From Clostridiales bacterium (lineage in GTDB: Bacteria; Bacillota; Clostridia; Peptostreptococcales; Anaerovoracaceae), in the NCBI GenBank assembly GCA_003542355.1, contig DPKU01000162.1, positions 1 through 23,617 on the forward strand: a DNA stretch of 23,617 bases. The letters run 5' to 3'. Both the position numbers and the translations under genes were made by a program. How positions within the stretch are numbered: the stretch's first letter is position 1; the number at the start of each line of letters is the position of its first letter. The notes beneath the pieces are model-generated. The model was not told the origin of the DNA and did no database searches. It was given only the letters and a program-made list of their open reading frames with translations. Below, piece after piece: positions 20,666 to 23,617 of the stretch.

Positions 20666-23184
20666 CCAGCGGACTTTTCGAATACTTTTCCAGCATTGCT
20701 GCCCTCAGTTATCTGTTTATGCTGATGATCTTTATCAATGCCGAAAAAGATGATCTGATCCAGGCATTCAGGCTCCTGCTGCTGGCTATGATCTTCTGGA
20801 CGGGCGGTTCGCTGCTCATGCGGATGCAATTCTGGCCGACTTATGTTTTCTGGTACCACGTCTCTCTGGGCGGCATGTTCCTGATCATATTCAGCTATTT
20901 CAAATTCGTCACCGCATTTATCGGTACCGATCGAAAATTCTTTAATCGATTGTATTTTGTGCTGCTTCTGGCGTGCTTTCTGATCAACATTCCTACCGGC
21001 TTGCTCATGCGCTGGCCCACCATCGTCACAGTAAACGGCATGTCTCAGATGGTCTACGACGATATTTCTGCATTCGCCGTGATCGTTTTTGCACTGCCCG
21101 CGATCATCGGCGCTCATGTATTTCTGCTGATTTGGGAAAAGTGCAGGAAAAACGCAGCTCTGCGAAAGAAAATAACACCCATCCTGATCGGCATCCTGAT
21201 CCTGTTTGCTGGCAACGCGGCCATTCTTCTACCCTTTTTCCGGGGCTTTCCCATCGATATCCTGGCCGGCGTGATCAATGCTGCGCTCCTGATTTTCACA
21301 TTGGTGAAGCGCAAGCTTTTCAAACTGAAGATGATGGCGTCGGAAACCATAGGCTATATGCTCTGTGTCATTATCGGCTTGTTGGCTTTCTATACGCTGC
21401 TGCCTTACATGGACAAGATCATTTCCACAGGCCCCAGTTTCCTGACCGGCAATGCCCTTCCGGTTTATCTGGCCAGCTTCGTACTGATCGTTTCGATCCT
21501 TCTGGTGCTTTGGAAGCAAGTCATTACCAATCTCTTTGTTCGCGAAGAGGAGCAGCAAAATGAGATCCTGAGACATTTCAGTTCAGAAGCCTCCAGGAGT
21601 CTGGATTTGAATACCATCTTCGAAAATACGGTCTCCGCCATCGCCCGGGCTACGGGCATCCTTGGAATCTTTATCAGCATTCCCGACAACGGGAACGGCG
21701 ACTTTATCATGCGTTACAGCGACCAATCCCTGGCCGATTTATCCTTCATCATCCGTAGAGATACTCCCATCGTGTCCTGGCTGGAAAAGCATGAAGAATA
21801 CCTGTGCATGGAAGAATTTACACACTCGGTTTCTTATAAATCCATGTGGGAATCCGAGAAGATGCAGCTGACAAAAATGAACATTTCTCACTGCATCGGA
21901 CTAAAAGACAACAACAGTCTGATCGGGATCATCCTGTTTTCCCAACAAGGCAGAAAAAGCAAGCTTCACGAGCGAGATCTGAACATCATCTCCTCGATCG
22001 GCGCTGTGGCCTCCATCGCCATCAAAAATGCGCACACTTATGAAACAGCCTACTGGGAAGCCAGGACAGACCACCTGACCGGAACGCTGAACCGCAGATA
22101 TTTCTACGAGACGCTGCAGGACGAATTCAATAAAAGCCGGGATCTGTCCCTGGCATTGATGATCATCAATGTCGATGATTTTAAATTATTCAATCAACTA
22201 TACGGCGTCAAAAATGGAGATCAGGCACTTCAGACCATCGCACAGCTGGTCCGGGAAACCGTAGGAAAAGGCTGTCATGTGGCCCGTTACGGAGGGAAGG
22301 AATTTGCTGTGATCATGCCCGGCTACGATGTTTATGCGGTCAAGCGTATTGCAGAATCCATCAGAGATCAGATCAGCGACATTCGCCGGTATACGGCAGA
22401 CTATCACCAAAAGCGCTTAACAGTGAGCATCGGGATCAGTGTATACCCCTATGGTGCGCAATCCGTCAAAGAACTGGTGGACAATGCGGACCAGGCGATC
22501 TACCAGATCAAACGAAAGGGAAAGAACGCCATCAAAGTATTTGACACGTTTGTGCAAAACAGGGATATGCAGGTCCAGGAACCGGACTACGCCAACATTT
22601 ATGATGAATATAAATCGACCATCTACGCTTTGACAGCAGCCATTGACGCAAAAGATCACTATACCTTCAACCATTCGGACAATGTGGCCATATACGCCAC
22701 GGAACTGGCGAAGGCAGTCCATTTGAGCGAAGACATCGTGGAAAACATCCGGCAGGCGGCGCTGCTCCACGACGTGGGCAAGATCGGTATCCCGGAACGA
22801 GTCCTCAACAAGCCGGATCATCTGACATTGGAAGAATTTGAGATCATGAAAGGCCATGTGGAAGCTTCCATCGATATCATTCGTCATCTCCCCTCGTTGG
22901 ACTATGTGATCCCCGCTGTTCTGGGACATCACGAGCGCTTCGACGGAACGGGCTATCCACGGCGCATCGCGGGAGAAGACATCCCGCTCACTGCACGCAT
23001 CCTCTGCGTGGCGGACTCGTTCGACGCCATGATATCAGAGCGATGCTACAAGCCGGCGCTCCCCATCCACGAAGCATTGCTTCGAATGGAAGAGGATGCA
23101 GGACGCCAGTTCGATCCCGCGCTGTCCGATTTGTTTGTAGATCTGATCCGGTCCAACAAGCTGGATATTCGAACGAAAAAGTGA
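20662..23184 (+). CDS. Membrane sensor with GAF, degenerate GGDEF and intact HD-GYP domains
   Basis: The 840-residue protein starts with about eight to nine membrane segments (about 7-290), resembling the 7TM/histidine-kinase N-terminal sensory region. A GAF-like domain follows at about 310-458, a GGDEF domain at about 468-628 and an HD-GYP domain at about 650-835. The GGDEF core reads RYGGKEF (542-548): Asp/Glu of GG[DE]EF is Lys, and the RxxD inhibitory site is replaced by KGCH, so cyclase activity is doubtful, although D504/D505 and NGDQAL remain. The HD-GYP site is complete: LLHDVGKIGIPERV (H703, D704), KGHVEAS, GHHERFDGTGYP (755-766), ADSFDAM. It probably hydrolyses c-di-GMP in response to a membrane or cytosolic signal. 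The ATG at 20662 overlaps the GH3 stop. Confidence 0.92.
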   Translation: MTSGLFEYFSSIAALSYLFMLMIFINAEKDDLIQAFRLLLLAMIFWTGGSLLMRMQFWPTYVFWYHVSLGGMFLIIFSYFKFVTAFIGTDRKFFNRLYFVLLLACFLINIPTGLLMRWPTIVTVNGMSQMVYDDISAFAVIVFALPAIIGAHVFLLIWEKCRKNAALRKKITPILIGILILFAGNAAILLPFFRGFPIDILAGVINAALLIFTLVKRKLFKLKMMASETIGYMLCVIIGLLAFYTLLPYMDKIISTGPSFLTGNALPVYLASFVLIVSILLVLWKQVITNLFVREEEQQNEILRHFSSEASRSLDLNTIFENTVSAIARATGILGIFISIPDNGNGDFIMRYSDQSLADLSFIIRRDTPIVSWLEKHEEYLCMEEFTHSVSYKSMWESEKMQLTKMNISHCIGLKDNNSLIGIILFSQQGRKSKLHERDLNIISSIGAVASIAIKNAHTYETAYWEARTDHLTGTLNRRYFYETLQDEFNKSRDLSLALMIINVDDFKLFNQLYGVKNGDQALQTIAQLVRETVGKGCHVARYGGKEFAVIMPGYDVYAVKRIAESIRDQISDIRRYTADYHQKRLTVSIGISVYPYGAQSVKELVDNADQAIYQIKRKGKNAIKVFDTFVQNRDMQVQEPDYANIYDEYKSTIYALTAAIDAKDHYTFNHSDNVAIYATELAKAVHLSEDIVENIRQAALLHDVGKIGIPERVLNKPDHLTLEEFEIMKGHVEASIDIIRHLPSLDYVIPAVLGHHERFDGTGYPRRIAGEDIPLTARILCVADSFDAMISERCYKPALPIHEALLRMEEDAGRQFDPALSDLFVDLIRSNKLDIRTKK

Positions 23185-23206
23185 CCGGCCGAAACGGCAA
23201 GTCAGA

Positions 23207-23617
23207 TCAGAGCTTCTCCAGATAGTACCGAAAAGCGGACGGGATCGGATAGACGGTGGTCAGCTCTTTGGGCGAAGCCCAGACCCATCGACCCGGCTCC
23301 GCTGCATGCGAAGCTTCCACCAGATATCCTTCCATGTGCCACTCCAGATGTGTAAAAAAATGTCTGGCCGCACCCATGGCAGAAATATGATCTGCCTGGA
23401 TCCCCCACGAATCAAGAGCGCTTCGGCGCTCTTTTTCTGACAGCCAGCCTTCAACACCCGGAAATTCCCATAGATTTTCAAGCAATCCGGCTTTTTCCCT
23501 TTTCAGAAGAGCCACTTTTTCGTTCCATATGATTACAAACAATGTTTTCTTTTGGATTTTGCGAGGTTTCTTGGCGCTTCTTTGCGGAATGTACTGCGTT
23601 ACATTTTCAATGTGCGC
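23207..23617 (-). CDS. mutY: A/G-specific adenine glycosylase MutY, C-terminal part
   Basis: The 136 visible residues are the NUDIX-like C-terminal domain of MutY, which recognises 8-oxoguanine opposite the adenine to be removed. The linker QRSAKKPRKIQKKTL leads into FVIIWNEKVALLKREK, GLLENLWEFPG and the late RHFFTHLEWHMEGY, all typical of MutY. The catalytic HhH-glycosylase domain and the iron-sulfur cluster cysteines would lie beyond the right edge, so the gene is partial only because the window ends. An internal TTG could start a 111-residue frame, but the coding signal clearly continues upstream. It converges with the HD-GYP gene across 22 bases, with no evident terminator. Confidence 0.9.
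   Translation of the reverse strand, partial: AHIENVTQYIPQRSAKKPRKIQKKTLFVIIWNEKVALLKREKAGLLENLWEFPGVEGWLSEKERRSALDSWGIQADHISAMGAARHFFTHLEWHMEGYLVEASHAAEPGRWVWASPKELTTVYPIPSAFRYYLEKL

Overview
The window reads as chromosomal DNA from a Gram-positive, probably clostridial (Firmicutes) anaerobe with a roughly balanced base composition judged by eye. Supporting signs are strong AGGAGG-type ribosome sites, a Gram-positive LexA box (GAACATATGTTC), a CIRCE/HrcA element, a MarR-fabH (FabT-like) arrangement, a clostridial-type DinB, and many ATGA start/stop overlaps. I saw no tRNA, rRNA, CRISPR array, insertion sequence or phage gene. Both ends cut through genes: fabH on the left and mutY on the right.

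Layout. (1) 1-1229, minus: a MarR/FabT-like repressor and the start of fabH, with a clear promoter and a palindromic operator. (2) 1233-2804, minus: an SOS-type unit, dinB plus a translationally coupled 87-residue protein, with a LexA box inside the promoter spacer and an intrinsic terminator at the end. (3) 2842-9873, minus: a long colinear run, nagA-nagB-GH20 hexosaminidase-NagD-like phosphatase-VOC protein-shortened RsgA-MFS exporter. The first three genes turn intracellular GlcNAc-containing sugars into fructose-6-phosphate. The last three may simply ride along. (4) 9874-10265: a 392-base divergent control region. (5) 10266-15054, plus: a complete branched-chain-type amino-acid ABC importer (livJHMGF order), closed by a strong terminator. 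(6) 15128-18180: a guanidino-modifying enzyme and a LOR/SDH-type ornithine cyclodeaminase with a small upstream ORF, all minus, with a CIRCE-controlled hsp20 gene on the plus strand between them. (7) 18463-23184, plus: a tightly overlapping three-gene operon of a membrane ICMT-like methyltransferase, a GH3-family acyl-adenylate/amide synthetase, and a membrane GAF-GG(K)EF-HD-GYP signalling protein. (8) 23207-23617, minus: the C-terminal part of MutY.

Most notable. The region 7 operon puts a plant-hormone-type GH3 ligase, a small-molecule or lipid methyltransferase and a c-di-GMP phosphodiesterase-like receptor into one transcript; it could make and sense a small conjugate, but that is inference. 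The rsgA gene carries two in-frame deletions that remove the GTPase core yet keep the OB-fold and zinc-finger ends. The split amidinotransferase plus LOR/SDH pair resembles the two halves of cyanobacterial AgrE/ArgZ and suggests arginine to ornithine to proline catabolism beside an amino-acid importer.
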